Positions 41,172-50,633 are shown, numbered from the stretch's first letter. The stretch is 57,888 bases of DNA from UKL13-2 sp044228625 (GCA_044228625.1 JBGAUM010000005.1:1-57888); one strand, 5' to 3'. Made by a program: numbers and translations. Notes: a model not told the origin generated them from the sequence alone.

Positions 41172-42530
41172 TCAGGCTTTGGCGGGAGCGTCGGTGGGAG
41201 CGGGATGGTGGTTGGCCGGATGAACCGGCGTGCCGTGTCGCGCAAAAAAACCGCGCGCGATCAACCAACCGGTACCGAGCAACAAGGCAGACGCAAAGAA
41301 CGGCGCCCCCATGCGCCAATCGCCTTTCGCATAGTGACTGACCGTGGCAAAGATGTTGGTGCCGATCAAGGTACCGGCCACGATTGCGAGGCTGCCAAGT
41401 GATTGCAGTGATCCCATGAGTGCGCCCTGTTCCTTCGGGTCCGTGGCCTTGGAGACGATGGCCTGCATCGCCGGGCCGGAGGCAAATGCAAACACGTTGC
41501 ACACGATCAGCACGTAGAACATCCAGCCTTCAGTGGCCAAACCATAGCCAACATAGACAAGCGTGCCGGTCCAGAACCCAATCAGCGACAGGCGAATCTC
41601 GCCAAACTTCTTCAGCATGCGGGAGAGCAACGCCGCCTGCACGACGGCGGCCGTCAGGCCGACAAAGAACAGCGCGATCCCATTTTCCTTCGGCCCCCAG
41701 CCGAACTTGAAGTGCGTGTAGAGCACCCAGGTGCCGTGCATCAGATACTGCGCGAGGGATACCAATCCGAACACCACGATCAGGGCCCCGATGTCCTTTC
41801 GCGCAAACAGTCGGAAAAGCGAGGCGAATGGGTTGGCCTTGGTCAAGGTGAACGTGTTGCGTTTGTCTTGCGGAAGCGATTCCCTGACAAACAGATAGCC
41901 GAACACGGCGTTGGCTGCGCAAAGCCCGGCGCCCACGTAAAACGGCAAGTGGTAATCGATGCTGCCGAGGAACCCGCCGAACATTGGCCCGCAGATAAAG
42001 CCGACGCCAAATGCCGCACCGATCATGCCGAAGTATTTCGCACGCGTGGCCGGCGTGGAGATGTCGGAGGCGTAAGCGGACGCGGTCGACATCGACGCCG
42101 AACAGGCGCCGCCGATCACGCGCCCAAGGAACATCCACGCCAGACTCGGCGCCCACGCCGTGGCCAGGAAATTCACCGCCATGCCCGCCGAGGAAAAAAT
42201 CAGCACGGGGCGGCGGCCGATCTTGTCAGACAGTGCGCCCAGAAGGGGCATGCAGAAGAACTGCATCAAACCAAATACTGAGGCGAGAACTCCATACCAA
42301 AACGCCTGCTCGTCAGGCGTTTTGACAAACTCCCCAACCAGCAACGGCAACACCGGCACCGCGATGCCGATGCCCAGCATGTCGAGGAACACCACGGCCA
42401 ATACAAAGCGGAATCCCCGCTTTTTTGCCACCTCGTCATCGGGTCCCGCCGGCGTTGCTGGCGCATGCGCTTCAGAAGCCCGTTTGGTGTTTTCAGTGCC
42501 CAAAATTCTCTTCCCAGGTCTGCTGAACAA
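41172..42530 (-). CDS. MFS transporter of the TCR/Tet type
   Basis: A 452-residue, 12-segment drug:proton antiporter-like protein. Motif A is visible as PLLGALSDKIGRRPVLIF and motif C as FGVGFICGPMFGGFLGS, as in TetA-type exporters. A proline/histidine-rich C-terminal tail follows the last segment. The ATG at 42530 overlaps the GST gene by 38 bases; a TTG at 42503 with GGGAAGAG upstream is an alternative. The substrate is unknown, and a resistance function is not shown. Confidence 0.85.
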   Translation of the reverse strand: MFSRPGKRILGTENTKRASEAHAPATPAGPDDEVAKKRGFRFVLAVVFLDMLGIGIAVPVLPLLVGEFVKTPDEQAFWYGVLASVFGLMQFFCMPLLGALSDKIGRRPVLIFSSAGMAVNFLATAWAPSLAWMFLGRVIGGACSASMSTASAYASDISTPATRAKYFGMIGAAFGVGFICGPMFGGFLGSIDYHLPFYVGAGLCAANAVFGYLFVRESLPQDKRNTFTLTKANPFASLFRLFARKDIGALIVVFGLVSLAQYLMHGTWVLYTHFKFGWGPKENGIALFFVGLTAAVVQAALLSRMLKKFGEIRLSLIGFWTGTLVYVGYGLATEGWMFYVLIVCNVFAFASGPAMQAIVSKATDPKEQGALMGSLQSLGSLAIVAGTLIGTNIFATVSHYAKGDWRMGAPFFASALLLGTGWLIARGFFARHGTPVHPANHHPAPTDAPAKA

Positions 42531-43113
42531 TCGGATGCTGCTCGGTCAACACGACGGCGGCCATGACCTTCGGGCAATGTTCCAACAACCACTTCCGGCC
42601 TGGCGACCAGCGCGACAACATGGCCAGATAAATATCGAATGCAGTCATCGACGTCCCCAGCGCATATGGCGACGGCATCAGTTGGGACTCCAGCGTTTGC
42701 CACATTTCGCGCTGTCGCGCCGTGAGCTTGTCACGGAATGCGTCCTGCGCGTCCTTTCCTTTCACCCAGCGCTCGGGAAAGTCCCGGAAACTGAAGAGGG
42801 CATACAGGCTCGCCGGAACAAAGCACATCCAGCGGAGGAACTGGCCGCGCATGTTTGCTTCTACGGGCACCATTCCCGGAATTCTTTCGCCGATCCAAAT
42901 GAGGATGGCAGCGCTTTCGGTCATCACGCTCCCATCGTCCAGCACCAATACCGGCACCTGGCCCAACGGATTCAGCCGTTCCAGCGCCGGATCGCGCTTG
43001 AACTCAGGCTGCCATTGGATGGCCTCGACATAGTCATAAGGCAATTGCGCCATGCGCAACATCACTTCGACCGCCGCAGAGCCGCACCCCTTGCACCCGT
43101 AAAGCTTCAGCAC
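42493..43113 (-). CDS. Glutathione S-transferase family protein
   Basis: A 206-residue GST with an N-terminal thioredoxin-like domain (LYGCKGCGSAAVEVML; NPLGQVPVLVLDDG and the glutathione-contact ESAAILIWIGE) and a C-terminal helical domain (about residues 85-206). The N-terminal motif has cysteines where a Ser or Tyr nucleophile often sits, suggesting a Cys-type (beta/omega-like) GST with thiol-transfer activity. The start is GTG at 43113, six bases after the guaB stop. Confidence 0.85.
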   Translation of the reverse strand: MLKLYGCKGCGSAAVEVMLRMAQLPYDYVEAIQWQPEFKRDPALERLNPLGQVPVLVLDDGSVMTESAAILIWIGERIPGMVPVEANMRGQFLRWMCFVPASLYALFSFRDFPERWVKGKDAQDAFRDKLTARQREMWQTLESQLMPSPYALGTSMTAFDIYLAMLSRWSPGRKWLLEHCPKVMAAVVLTEQHPIVQQTWEENFGH

Positions 43114-43119
43114 GTGCGG

Positions 43120-44580
43120 TCAATCCACGCGGTAGTTGGGGGCTTCCTTGGTGATCTGCACGTCATGCACATGCGATTCACGGATACCCGCCGAGGTGAT
43201 TTCCACGAACTCGGCGTTACGATGCATCTCGTCGATCGACTTGCAGCCAAGGTAACCCATGCTCGCGCGCAGGCCTCCGGTCAGCTGGTGAACGACCCCC
43301 AGCATGCTGCCCTTGTACGGCACGCGGCCTTCGACGCCCTCGGGCACAAATTTGTCGGCGTTGTTTTGCGGGTCTTGAAAGTAGCGGTCCGAAGACCCCT
43401 TCTGCATCGCGCCCACCGATCCCATGCCACGATAACTCTTGTACGACCGGCCTTGGAACAACTCGATTTCGCCGGGCGCTTCCTCGGTGCCCGCAAACAT
43501 GCCGCCCAACATTACGCAGGACGCGCCGGCTGCCAGCGCTTTGGACATGTCGCCGGAAAAGCGGATTCCGCCGTCGGCTATACACGGGATATTCTTCTTG
43601 GCCAGCGCTCCGGCCACGTCGGCAATGGCGGTAATTTGAGGTACGCCCACGCCCGCCACGATGCGGGTGGTGCAAATGGACCCGGGACCAATGCCGACTT
43701 TGACGCAGTCTGCGCCATGATCCACAAGGGCCAGCGCACCGGCGGCGGTTGCAATGTTGCCCCCGATGACGTCGACATTCGGGAAATGTTTTTTCACCCA
43801 TTTCACGCGGTTCAACACGTTTTTCGAGTGGCCATGCGCAGTGTCGACCACCAGCACATCGACACCTGCTTCGGCGAGCAATTCCACACGCTCGTCGGTA
43901 TCCGCACCAATGCCCACCGCCGCGCCGACGCGCAAGCGGCCCATTTCATCCTTGCAGGCCAGCGGGTGTTCGCTGGACTTCAACACGTCCTTCACGGTGA
44001 CGAGGCCGCGCAGTTCAAACGATTTGTTGACCACCAACACGCGCTCGATGCGGTGCTTGTGCATAAGCTTCAAGGCTTCCGCGCGCGAGGCGCCTTCCTT
44101 GACTGTCACCAGGCGCGACTTCGGCGTCATGATGTTCTTCACGGGTTGGTCCAACGCCGTCTCAAAGCGCAGGTCTCGATTGGTGACGATGCCAACGACC
44201 TTCTTGCCGTCGAGCACGGGAAACCCGGAGATATGGTGTTTCTTGGCCAGCGCCATCACTTCGCGCACGCTCATGCCCGGGGCGACGCAATGCGGATCCT
44301 TGACGACGCCGGATTCGAAGCGTTTGACCTTGAACACCTCGGCCGCCTGCGCCTTGGCGCTCATGTTCTTGTGCACGATGCCGATGCCGCCCTCTTGCGC
44401 CAGGGCAATGGCGAGGCGCGCCTCTGTCACCGTGTCCATCGCGGCCGAGAGCAGCGGAATGTTCAGCGCAATGCGTGGCGTGAGGCGCGTGGCCAATGAG
44501 ACATCGCGGGGTAGGACTTGCGAGAGGGCCGGGACGAGGAGGACGTCGTCGAACGTCAGGGCTTTTTTCAGCACTTTCAC
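43120..44580 (-). CDS. guaB: IMP dehydrogenase
   Basis: Oxidises IMP to XMP, the first step to GMP. The GTG at 44580 gives 486 residues (VKVLKKALTFDDVLLVPA), matching the family length; the frame extends further upstream without similarity. A CBS pair (about residues 95-215) is inserted in the TIM barrel. The catalytic Cys is in GPGSICTTRIVAGVG, and the flap contains FVPEGVEGRVPYKG. It heads a minus-strand run guaB-GST-MFS-guaA-ridA-tadA. Confidence 0.96.
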   Translation of the reverse strand: MKVLKKALTFDDVLLVPALSQVLPRDVSLATRLTPRIALNIPLLSAAMDTVTEARLAIALAQEGGIGIVHKNMSAKAQAAEVFKVKRFESGVVKDPHCVAPGMSVREVMALAKKHHISGFPVLDGKKVVGIVTNRDLRFETALDQPVKNIMTPKSRLVTVKEGASRAEALKLMHKHRIERVLVVNKSFELRGLVTVKDVLKSSEHPLACKDEMGRLRVGAAVGIGADTDERVELLAEAGVDVLVVDTAHGHSKNVLNRVKWVKKHFPNVDVIGGNIATAAGALALVDHGADCVKVGIGPGSICTTRIVAGVGVPQITAIADVAGALAKKNIPCIADGGIRFSGDMSKALAAGASCVMLGGMFAGTEEAPGEIELFQGRSYKSYRGMGSVGAMQKGSSDRYFQDPQNNADKFVPEGVEGRVPYKGSMLGVVHQLTGGLRASMGYLGCKSIDEMHRNAEFVEITSAGIRESHVHDVQITKEAPNYRVD

Positions 44581-44672
44581 TGTGCGGGACTCCGGCAAAA
44601 GCGGCATTATACGCGAGCCCCAATTCCTGCCAGACGCCCCCATTACCGTGCGGCACACGTTATCGCAAGTTG

Positions 44673-44701
44673 TTGACGGCAAAGGCAAATCCGATTACCT
44701 T
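44673..44701 (+). promoter_or_regulatory. Probable sigma-70 promoter for the plus-strand lipoprotein gene
   Basis: TTGACG (44673-44678), a 17-base spacer and TACCTT (44696-44701). It lies 37 bases upstream of the lipoprotein start in the 157-base gap divergent from guaB. Confidence 0.45.
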
Positions 44702-44737
44702 ATCGAATTAGGTCGAAGTTATCGGTGTAACTGGTTG

Positions 44738-45100
44738 ATGCAAAATAAAGTTTCCAATGCGATTTGGCTAGCCGCGCCCCTGATTCTGGGCAGCACCGGA
44801 TGCGTCATGCAAGCGCCCGCGCCTACACCAATGCCCGTTGCGGTTCCGGTCGTTGCGCCGCCGCCCAAACCCACGGTATTGAGTCCCGAAGCCGAAGAGG
44901 CATTGACGGCAGCAGAGCAACGCGTCATTGAAGCACGCGTCAAGCGATCCCTTTGGATTCCTGCAGTGGAGCATTTAAGCAAGGCCCGCGAAGCGGCCAA
45001 ACGCTTCGACAGTGACGCCACGATATTGCATGCACGCGAAGTGATTGCACTTTGCGCCCTTTCAATCGCGCAACTGGAGTCTCCTCCCGTGCGCTGGTAA
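44738..45100 (+). CDS. DUF4398-like small lipoprotein
   Basis: A 120-residue protein with a lipobox at GSTGC following a hydrophobic signal. A Pro/Val-rich linker (PTPMPVAVPVVAPPPKP) leads to a helical region rich in Ala/Glu, likely a coiled coil (EALTAAEQRVIEARVKRS ... AVEHLSKAREAAKRF). It resembles DUF4398 outer-membrane lipoproteins that carry TolA-like helices. Function unknown. It is the first gene of a plus-strand block with the DUF4124, FimV-like and PilZ-like genes. Confidence 0.65.
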   Translation: MQNKVSNAIWLAAPLILGSTGCVMQAPAPTPMPVAVPVVAPPPKPTVLSPEAEEALTAAEQRVIEARVKRSLWIPAVEHLSKAREAAKRFDSDATILHAREVIALCALSIAQLESPPVRW

Positions 45101-45136
45101 ACGAGACGAAATCCTTTCGCTCGACAAGGAGCCGCC

Positions 45137-45622
45137 ATGAAATCCCCCATCAAATTCTTCGCCGCCGCAGCAGTCCTGCTCGCTACCGCGACCGTGACTG
45201 CGCAGGTCTATCGATGGGTCGACAAGGACGGCAAGGTGCAGTACTCCGATCAGCCGCCTCCGCCGGGTGCGTCCAAGGCGGACCCGAAAAAAGTGAGCGA
45301 GGGCTCTGCCGCCAATGCCGGACCTGCCGGGACCGCAAACCCGCAGAAATCGATCGCCGACCAAGCGAAGGATTTTGACAAGCGCCGCAAGGATCAGGCC
45401 AAGAAGGGCGACGAGCAAGCCAAGAAGGATGAAGAGGCCAAGAAACTCGCCGACATCGCCGCGGAAAATTGCGCCCAGGCGAGAGAAATGATTCGCAACT
45501 TAGAGAGCGGGCGGCCCATCGCGCGCGCAAATGAGAGTGGCGAGTCTTATATCCTGAGCGATGAACAACGCCAGAACGACCTGAATCGCGCCAGGGATCT
45601 CGCTGGCAAGAACTGCAAGTAA
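45137..45622 (+). CDS. DUF4124 domain protein
   Basis: A 161-residue exported protein with a signal peptide ending at VTA|Q, then the DUF4124 motif VYRWVDKDGKVQYSDQPPPPG. A long Lys/Glu/Ala-rich probable coiled coil (about residues 75-115) ends with a Cys at each side of the last helix. A DUF4124 gene next to guaB is common in betaproteobacteria. Function unknown; the domain is thought to act in the envelope. The ribosome site AAGGAG precedes the ATG. Confidence 0.85.
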   Translation: MKSPIKFFAAAAVLLATATVTAQVYRWVDKDGKVQYSDQPPPPGASKADPKKVSEGSAANAGPAGTANPQKSIADQAKDFDKRRKDQAKKGDEQAKKDEEAKKLADIAAENCAQAREMIRNLESGRPIARANESGESYILSDEQRQNDLNRARDLAGKNCK

Positions 45623-45643
45623 GTCGCTGCATAGGCGCGCCTG

Positions 45644-47851
45644 ATGGCCCGGCCAAGATTGCGCGCAGGCGCCTGGCTGGTCGGCATTGCAGGAAGCTGG
45701 GCGTCGATGGGCGCCGTGGCTGGCGCGTTGTCTCCCACACCAACGGTTGAAGTTCGCTCGCTAGCCGGGATGCCGCTGGATGCGCGGGTGGACATGGGCG
45801 CCATCGATCGGACCTCACCTGACGGCGAATGCTTTGGGTGGCTCCCGGAGGGAAGTGAGCCTGCGGGAATGGACATCGAGTTGACCATTGTCGAAGTGCG
45901 GGGGAGGCGGACCGTGAAATTGGAGTCCCGCGCACCCATTCAAGCGCCACGCGTACGTGTCGCCTTGAACGTGGGCTGTATCCCCGCAACCCGCGTGACT
46001 CAAGTACTCGAGATCGCACTCAAGTCGCCTGCGCCAACGACGATCACTTCGACTCCCGTACCCAAATCAACCGACACGAAACGGTTCGCGGATCCGGGCA
46101 TGACGGTGATTGCCCGCGAAGGCGATACGCTGGACCGCTTCGCGCAACTCATCTATCCCTCCGATGGCTTGCGACAGGCGCAACTCAAGACCGCCATCCG
46201 TCAACACAATCCCGATTGGCCTCCCGCGGGAGACGGAGAGGCCATAGCACCGGGAACACGAATTGTGTTCCCGGACTTGAAGGACTTGTCCGGCATCGCG
46301 CCTGCCCAAACTTTGGCACATCCCAAGGTGCAGGCAACGGCTCCCCCCATGCACAGCGCTGCAAACGCAAGTCGCGCGAAAGGCGTTGCGCCCCCAGCCG
46401 CCAAACGTGTCGAACCCGCGAGGCCCCCGGTGATCGCCGCACCGGCGCCGCACGGTGAAGTAGCGCCGACCGATGTCCGGCGGCCCCTGGGTCCCCAACT
46501 GTTGCGCCTGTCCGCGCCCGAGATTGACCTGTCGCGAACCAGTCGCGTCAGCGCAAAGGAACGGGAGGAGATTCGCCAGCGCCGCCTCCTGCTCGATGCC
46601 GACGACCAGATGGCGGCAATCTTGTCGCTCCAGAACGCCGTACGCCAACTCGAAACCCGGCTGCAGGTCCTGTCAACGGAAGTTGCCGCCGCAAAGCACT
46701 CGACCAACCCACCCCTTCCCGCGCGCGACACCATTCAGCTGAAACCAGCGCAGAAGGTTGAGCCTACGCCCGCAAGTGCGAAGCCGGAATCCAACGCTGC
46801 ACCTGGCGCTGCCCCTGCAACGACAACGGCCAAGTCGGAGTCAGCGCCCGCCATTCCACCGGCCACCAAGGCCGAGATCCCCGTGCCTAACAAAACGCCG
46901 GTCAGCCCGTCACCCAAGCCGGAAGTCGTGCCTTACTACGCTTCCCTGATGGATGCCATCGAAGGGTGGTGGGTCGGTGTGGCAGGGGCAGGATTGCTGG
47001 CAATCTTGGGCTACTGGTTATGGACGCGGCGAGATCGTCGACCGCCTTCCTCGAAAAACCCATTGGGCGAGAGGGCGATGACTGCGCACGTCGGGCAGGC
47101 GGCTGTCCACGCGGCTGCATCGACACCCCCATCCGAATCCCGTCCTGCGGAAATTGGTATCGCACCGGCAGATGCCATTGAAACCGTCCGAATGCCGGCG
47201 CAGGACCTCCCGTCAGCGCCTCCGGTCGAATCAGGCAGCGTTGATGAGTCGACGGAGCGCTTCGACCTTGACCCCACACCAGCCGCATCGCTCGACCTCG
47301 CGTTGGATGATCGACCTGATGAAGACCGCGTCAGGCGCCTGCAGTACATGTACGAGCGCTTTCCGGAGTTGATGTCCCGCACGGTCTCCATCGACGATGC
47401 GGATTCCGTCATCAACGCTGCGCGCCTGTATTACGAGGAAGGCCAGGCCGATCGCGCCTGCGAACTACTGACATTCGGCATCGAAGAGCGGCCACAGGAA
47501 GTGCGATTCTGGCTGGCGCAGTTCGAAATCTTCCGGCTCGAAAATCGCGCTGCAGACTTTTCCGAATTGGCCGCAAAATTCCATGTGTTGTTCAGCTACT
47601 CGCCTTCCTGGCCAAAGGTGCGTCACATTGGACACGAACTCGACCCGGCCAATCCGCTGTTTGCAGCGGGTCGCGATTTGCTGGCGGGAGATTCTCACTT
47701 CGATCCCGTGGTGGAGAACTGGCTGAATTCACCCATGGACTTCACCGCGGACGCATTGTTGTCTGACCTGCGACGAGAAATCTTTGATCAGTTCAACGTC
47801 GACCGCTCGGACTTTGACACCTTGCCGACCCGCATGGGTGAGCATCGATGA
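45644..47851 (+). CDS. FimV/HubP-like protein with LysM domain
   Basis: A 735-residue inner-membrane protein. It has an N-terminal export signal, a FimV N-terminal domain with RSLAGMPLDARVDM (about residues 35-130), a LysM domain (MTVIAREGDTLDRFAQLIYPSD, about 150-205), a Pro/Ala-rich region with a short coiled coil (about 310-350) and one membrane span (WWVGVAGAGLLAILGYWLW, about 441-460). An acidic cytoplasmic part ends in a TPR-like FimV C-terminal domain. FimV/HubP proteins organise cell poles and type IV pili. Here the gene overlaps a PilZ-like gene by ATGA, suggesting a c-di-GMP-linked output. Confidence 0.82.
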   Translation: MARPRLRAGAWLVGIAGSWASMGAVAGALSPTPTVEVRSLAGMPLDARVDMGAIDRTSPDGECFGWLPEGSEPAGMDIELTIVEVRGRRTVKLESRAPIQAPRVRVALNVGCIPATRVTQVLEIALKSPAPTTITSTPVPKSTDTKRFADPGMTVIAREGDTLDRFAQLIYPSDGLRQAQLKTAIRQHNPDWPPAGDGEAIAPGTRIVFPDLKDLSGIAPAQTLAHPKVQATAPPMHSAANASRAKGVAPPAAKRVEPARPPVIAAPAPHGEVAPTDVRRPLGPQLLRLSAPEIDLSRTSRVSAKEREEIRQRRLLLDADDQMAAILSLQNAVRQLETRLQVLSTEVAAAKHSTNPPLPARDTIQLKPAQKVEPTPASAKPESNAAPGAAPATTTAKSESAPAIPPATKAEIPVPNKTPVSPSPKPEVVPYYASLMDAIEGWWVGVAGAGLLAILGYWLWTRRDRRPPSSKNPLGERAMTAHVGQAAVHAAASTPPSESRPAEIGIAPADAIETVRMPAQDLPSAPPVESGSVDESTERFDLDPTPAASLDLALDDRPDEDRVRRLQYMYERFPELMSRTVSIDDADSVINAARLYYEEGQADRACELLTFGIEERPQEVRFWLAQFEIFRLENRAADFSELAAKFHVLFSYSPSWPKVRHIGHELDPANPLFAAGRDLLAGDSHFDPVVENWLNSPMDFTADALLSDLRREIFDQFNVDRSDFDTLPTRMGEHR

Positions 47852-49383
47852 ACGCGGATTTGATCGCTGCGCTGTCCAACGGCAGCGCGTCCATTCAAAA
47901 CCGCGAGCAGCGCGCGCAGATCATTGCCGCGTTCAAATCCTTTTCCGATCTGCCCGCCCCAATATCGCCCGAGCGCGTCAAGGACCTATTTGCCCTGGAA
48001 AACGCGCTGTATCCGGTCATCCAGTCTGACAAGACCTGGTTCTTTGAAAGCCTGGGGCGCGTCGAAGGCGTGCAGTTTTCGCGAGACCTCCACGTGCTTC
48101 ACAGCGTGACCGCCAAGGCCCTTCGACAACTGATTGACCGGCGTGGCGAATGGTCGTCTTCGGAGTCGGATCCCTTGCTGCATCGGGCCATGGCGTTCGC
48201 GCTGTTTCACCTCGGGGCCAGCGTGAAGTGGTGCTTTTACCGCCATGAGCCCGTCAAGCCCACCATGTGGCCGGACCTGCATGTGATCTACCGCGCCGCA
48301 GAGCAGGCCGGTATTGCAGCTTCTCCCGTGGCGCTGCTTGATCGCGAAAGTGATCAGCCGACTTCTGTCTTGGCGCTGTACTTGCGGGCCTTGTTGCTGG
48401 AGGTGCTCAACACCGGAAGCTTGACGATGCCGCAAATTGAAATTGCCGATGGGTGGCTTGCGGAGTGGTGTCCCGAATACACGCTCGATCAGGTTTACGC
48501 TCCCCGCTCGCACGCCATGGTTGTGGACCTCGACGCAATGGCCGGGCTGCAACTGGTGACCGGCAGCGCGCCGAAGCCGGGGTACCGGTACATTCGCCTC
48601 GAGGGACTCAAGGCACAAATTGAAGCCGTGAAATCCCAGTTGCGCAATGGTCAGCCCTATCACGGTCGCGCCACGGCGCGCCATTTTGCGGTTGAGGAGC
48701 ATGTGGCCCTGCTGGGTGCCGCCGAGCGCCTCTACACCACCATCCTCCAGGCCAGCGCATCGCGCATCGAAGAGCGCACGCCCGTGACTGGGCGCATGGC
48801 CGAAGTGGTCGCGGGATTCTCAAATGCGCGAAGCGCGTTGTTACCCAAGAACGCAGACCAGGCGATGGAGTTTTCATTTGAAACCGAAGTGGTGCAGGCT
48901 GTCCCGGCCGCACCGCGGTGGCGGCTGCACGACATGTCTTCCAAGGGCGTCGGCCTGAATGTGGACCGCTCGACCGGGGAGCAAACCACTGTTGGGGAAT
49001 TCATGGCGATCCGCGTGGATGGTTTCTCACACTTTCTGGCGGGCGTCGCGGTCCGCAAGGTCACCCAGCGTGCGCTTGGGGAAACCCTGATTGGCGTGGA
49101 AATACTAAGCTACCGGCCCTTGCCGGTCGTGCTCCACCGTTACAACCATGCACGCGACCTGGAGCCCGATCCACACATTGCACCGATTGAAGCGATCTAT
49201 TTGCCGGGCCGGGACCCTGAAGGAAAGGCAGACATCCTCGCATTGCCAGCGGGGGATTTTGGCTTGAAAAATGTTTTCAAACTCTCCACGCGTGAAACGA
49301 ATTTCCGAGTACGAATCAACCGTGTGCTTCGAAAGGGCCGCGACTGGGTTGGCCTTCGTTTCGAAGTGATCGGAAAAAAATGA
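47848..49383 (+). CDS. PilZ-like domain protein, partner of FimV-like protein
   Basis: A 511-residue soluble protein. A helical N-terminal region (about residues 1-340) has no recognised family. Residues about 355-510 contain a PilZ-type signature, RWRLHDMSSKGVGLNVDRS, with the DxSxxG element, followed by beta-rich sequence. The upstream RxxxR element is not clear, so c-di-GMP binding is uncertain. It overlaps the FimV-like gene by four bases, so the pair is coupled and probably works together in surface motility or pole organisation. Confidence 0.6.
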   Translation: MNADLIAALSNGSASIQNREQRAQIIAAFKSFSDLPAPISPERVKDLFALENALYPVIQSDKTWFFESLGRVEGVQFSRDLHVLHSVTAKALRQLIDRRGEWSSSESDPLLHRAMAFALFHLGASVKWCFYRHEPVKPTMWPDLHVIYRAAEQAGIAASPVALLDRESDQPTSVLALYLRALLLEVLNTGSLTMPQIEIADGWLAEWCPEYTLDQVYAPRSHAMVVDLDAMAGLQLVTGSAPKPGYRYIRLEGLKAQIEAVKSQLRNGQPYHGRATARHFAVEEHVALLGAAERLYTTILQASASRIEERTPVTGRMAEVVAGFSNARSALLPKNADQAMEFSFETEVVQAVPAAPRWRLHDMSSKGVGLNVDRSTGEQTTVGEFMAIRVDGFSHFLAGVAVRKVTQRALGETLIGVEILSYRPLPVVLHRYNHARDLEPDPHIAPIEAIYLPGRDPEGKADILALPAGDFGLKNVFKLSTRETNFRVRINRVLRKGRDWVGLRFEVIGKK

Positions 49384-49402
49384 GCCTGGCGGTGGGAGGC
49401 CG

Positions 49403-49669
49403 CTACATCTTTCCCATTCTGAACCCCTTGGGCCGCACTACTTTTTTCCTGCGCGCCACCTTCGGGTCCGCGCGCAAAGCCTCATAGCACTCGACCCGGT
49501 CGCCGTCATTCAGGATGGCGGAGGGCGGCTTGATCTGGCCCCAAATGCCCAGCGCTGCGTGTGCAGGCGAACCCTCGGGCATGAACGCCGCTGCCTCTCC
49601 CAGAGTCACCGGAGGCTCGAGCACCCGCGCCACTTCACCGCGCGAGGTCAAAAGCAGGATCCGAATCAT
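49403..49669 (-). CDS. rnfH: RnfH family ubiquitin-like protein
   Basis: An 88-residue protein of the RnfH/UPF0125 family with a beta-grasp fold. The features ILNDGDRVECYEALRADPKVARRKK are typical. It overlaps ratA by ATGA, the standard ratA-rnfH gene pair opposite smpB. The exact function is unknown. Confidence 0.88.
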   Translation of the reverse strand: MIRILLLTSRGEVARVLEPPVTLGEAAAFMPEGSPAHAALGIWGQIKPPSAILNDGDRVECYEALRADPKVARRKKVVRPKGFRMGKM

Positions 49670-50109
49670 GCAGGTTTCCCACCGAGAGACTCTGCCCGAA
49701 CGATGAAACGGTCAAACAGCGTTTCCGCGATGTGTCCCAGCACCGGTGCGGCGACGATCGCAATCGGGCCCGTAGCCGCCTCGAATTCGAGTGACAACGC
49801 AACTCGGCATCCTGCATCCCCCAAAGGCAGAAAAGTCCAGGTTCCATCAAGCCGTCGAAACGGGCCTTTCACAAGCCGAAGGTTCATGCGTTCAGTCCCG
49901 ATCTTGGTATTCTCGGTCGTAAAGGATTGACGAATCCCCCGAAAGTCGATTTCCAATGTGGCACGGGTCAACTGGGCATCTCGGTAGTCCACATGCGTTG
50001 CCCGACACCAGGGCAGGAACTCGGGATATTGTTCGACCGCATCGTCGACCAACGCAAAGAGATCGTGTGCTGGATAAGGCAGCAATGCGGATTTTTCGAC
50101 AATCGGCAT
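49666..50109 (-). CDS. ratA: RatA-like START/SRPBCC-domain protein
   Basis: A 147-residue START-like protein of the RatA/Coq10 family, with AHDLFALVDDAVEQYPEFLPWCRATHV and LEIDFRGIRQSFTTENT. In E. coli RatA was reported to block 70S ribosome association, while homologues act in ubiquinone binding (Coq10), so the role is open. The ATG at 50109 (MPIVEKSALLPYPA) is the usual start. It is divergent from smpB, separated by 65 bases, the standard arrangement. Confidence 0.87.
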   Translation of the reverse strand: MPIVEKSALLPYPAHDLFALVDDAVEQYPEFLPWCRATHVDYRDAQLTRATLEIDFRGIRQSFTTENTKIGTERMNLRLVKGPFRRLDGTWTFLPLGDAGCRVALSLEFEAATGPIAIVAAPVLGHIAETLFDRFIVRAESLGGKPA

Positions 50110-50174
50110 CTCAATCAGGGTTGCAACGAAGGTATGCGCATTATCGGCCATCCTTCGACAGGTAAAATTCCCGT

Positions 50175-50624
50175 ATGAGCATCGTTCAAAACAAGAAGGC
50201 CCTCTTCGACTACTTCGTTGAAGAGCGGTACGAAGCCGGGTTGGTGTTGGAGGGCTGGGAGGTCAAGGCCATTCGAGCAGGCAGGGCACAGATCAAGGAA
50301 GGCTATGTCATCCTCAAGGATGGGGCATTTCATTTGATCGGTGCGCATATTTCACCGCTTGAGTCCGCATCCACGCATGTCCAGGCGGATCCTGTGCGAA
50401 ACCGCAAACTCCTGCTCAATCGTGACGAGATCAGCAAGCTGATCGGTCGCGTGGAGCAAAAGGGTTACACGCTCGTGCCCCTCAACCTGCACTTCAGCAA
50501 GGGCCGAATCAAGCTGGAAATCGGCCTTGCCAAAGGCAAGAAGCAGTATGACAAGCGCGAAACCGAAAAAGAGCGCGATTGGAAACGCGAGCAGCAACAA
50601 CTGATGAAAAAGCACGTGGCCTAG
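50175..50624 (+). CDS. smpB: SsrA-binding protein
   Basis: Binds tmRNA and delivers it to stalled ribosomes. The 149-residue protein starts MSIVQNKKALFDYFVEERYEAGLVL and has GWEVKAIRAGRAQIKEGYV, the LVPLNLHFSKGRIKLEIGLAKGKKQYDKR core and a basic helical tail. Normal length. The ssrA gene itself is not in the window. It is convergent with the kinase gene, with nine bases between stops. Confidence 0.97.
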   Translation: MSIVQNKKALFDYFVEERYEAGLVLEGWEVKAIRAGRAQIKEGYVILKDGAFHLIGAHISPLESASTHVQADPVRNRKLLLNRDEISKLIGRVEQKGYTLVPLNLHFSKGRIKLEIGLAKGKKQYDKRETEKERDWKREQQQLMKKHVA

Positions 50625-50633
50625 CTTGCCGCT

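Noticed and set aside
42160..44499. A 779-residue plus-strand open frame
   Set aside because: It lies opposite guaB, the GST gene and the MFS gene, is rich in His/Arg/Gln as expected for antisense of GC-rich coding DNA, and shows no domain.
49403..50109. ratA-rnfH as a mobile toxin-antitoxin module
   Set aside because: The pair is a conserved chromosomal neighbour of smpB across proteobacteria. RatA belongs to the Coq10/START family, and the toxin label rests on limited work, so I do not treat it as a defence or addiction system.
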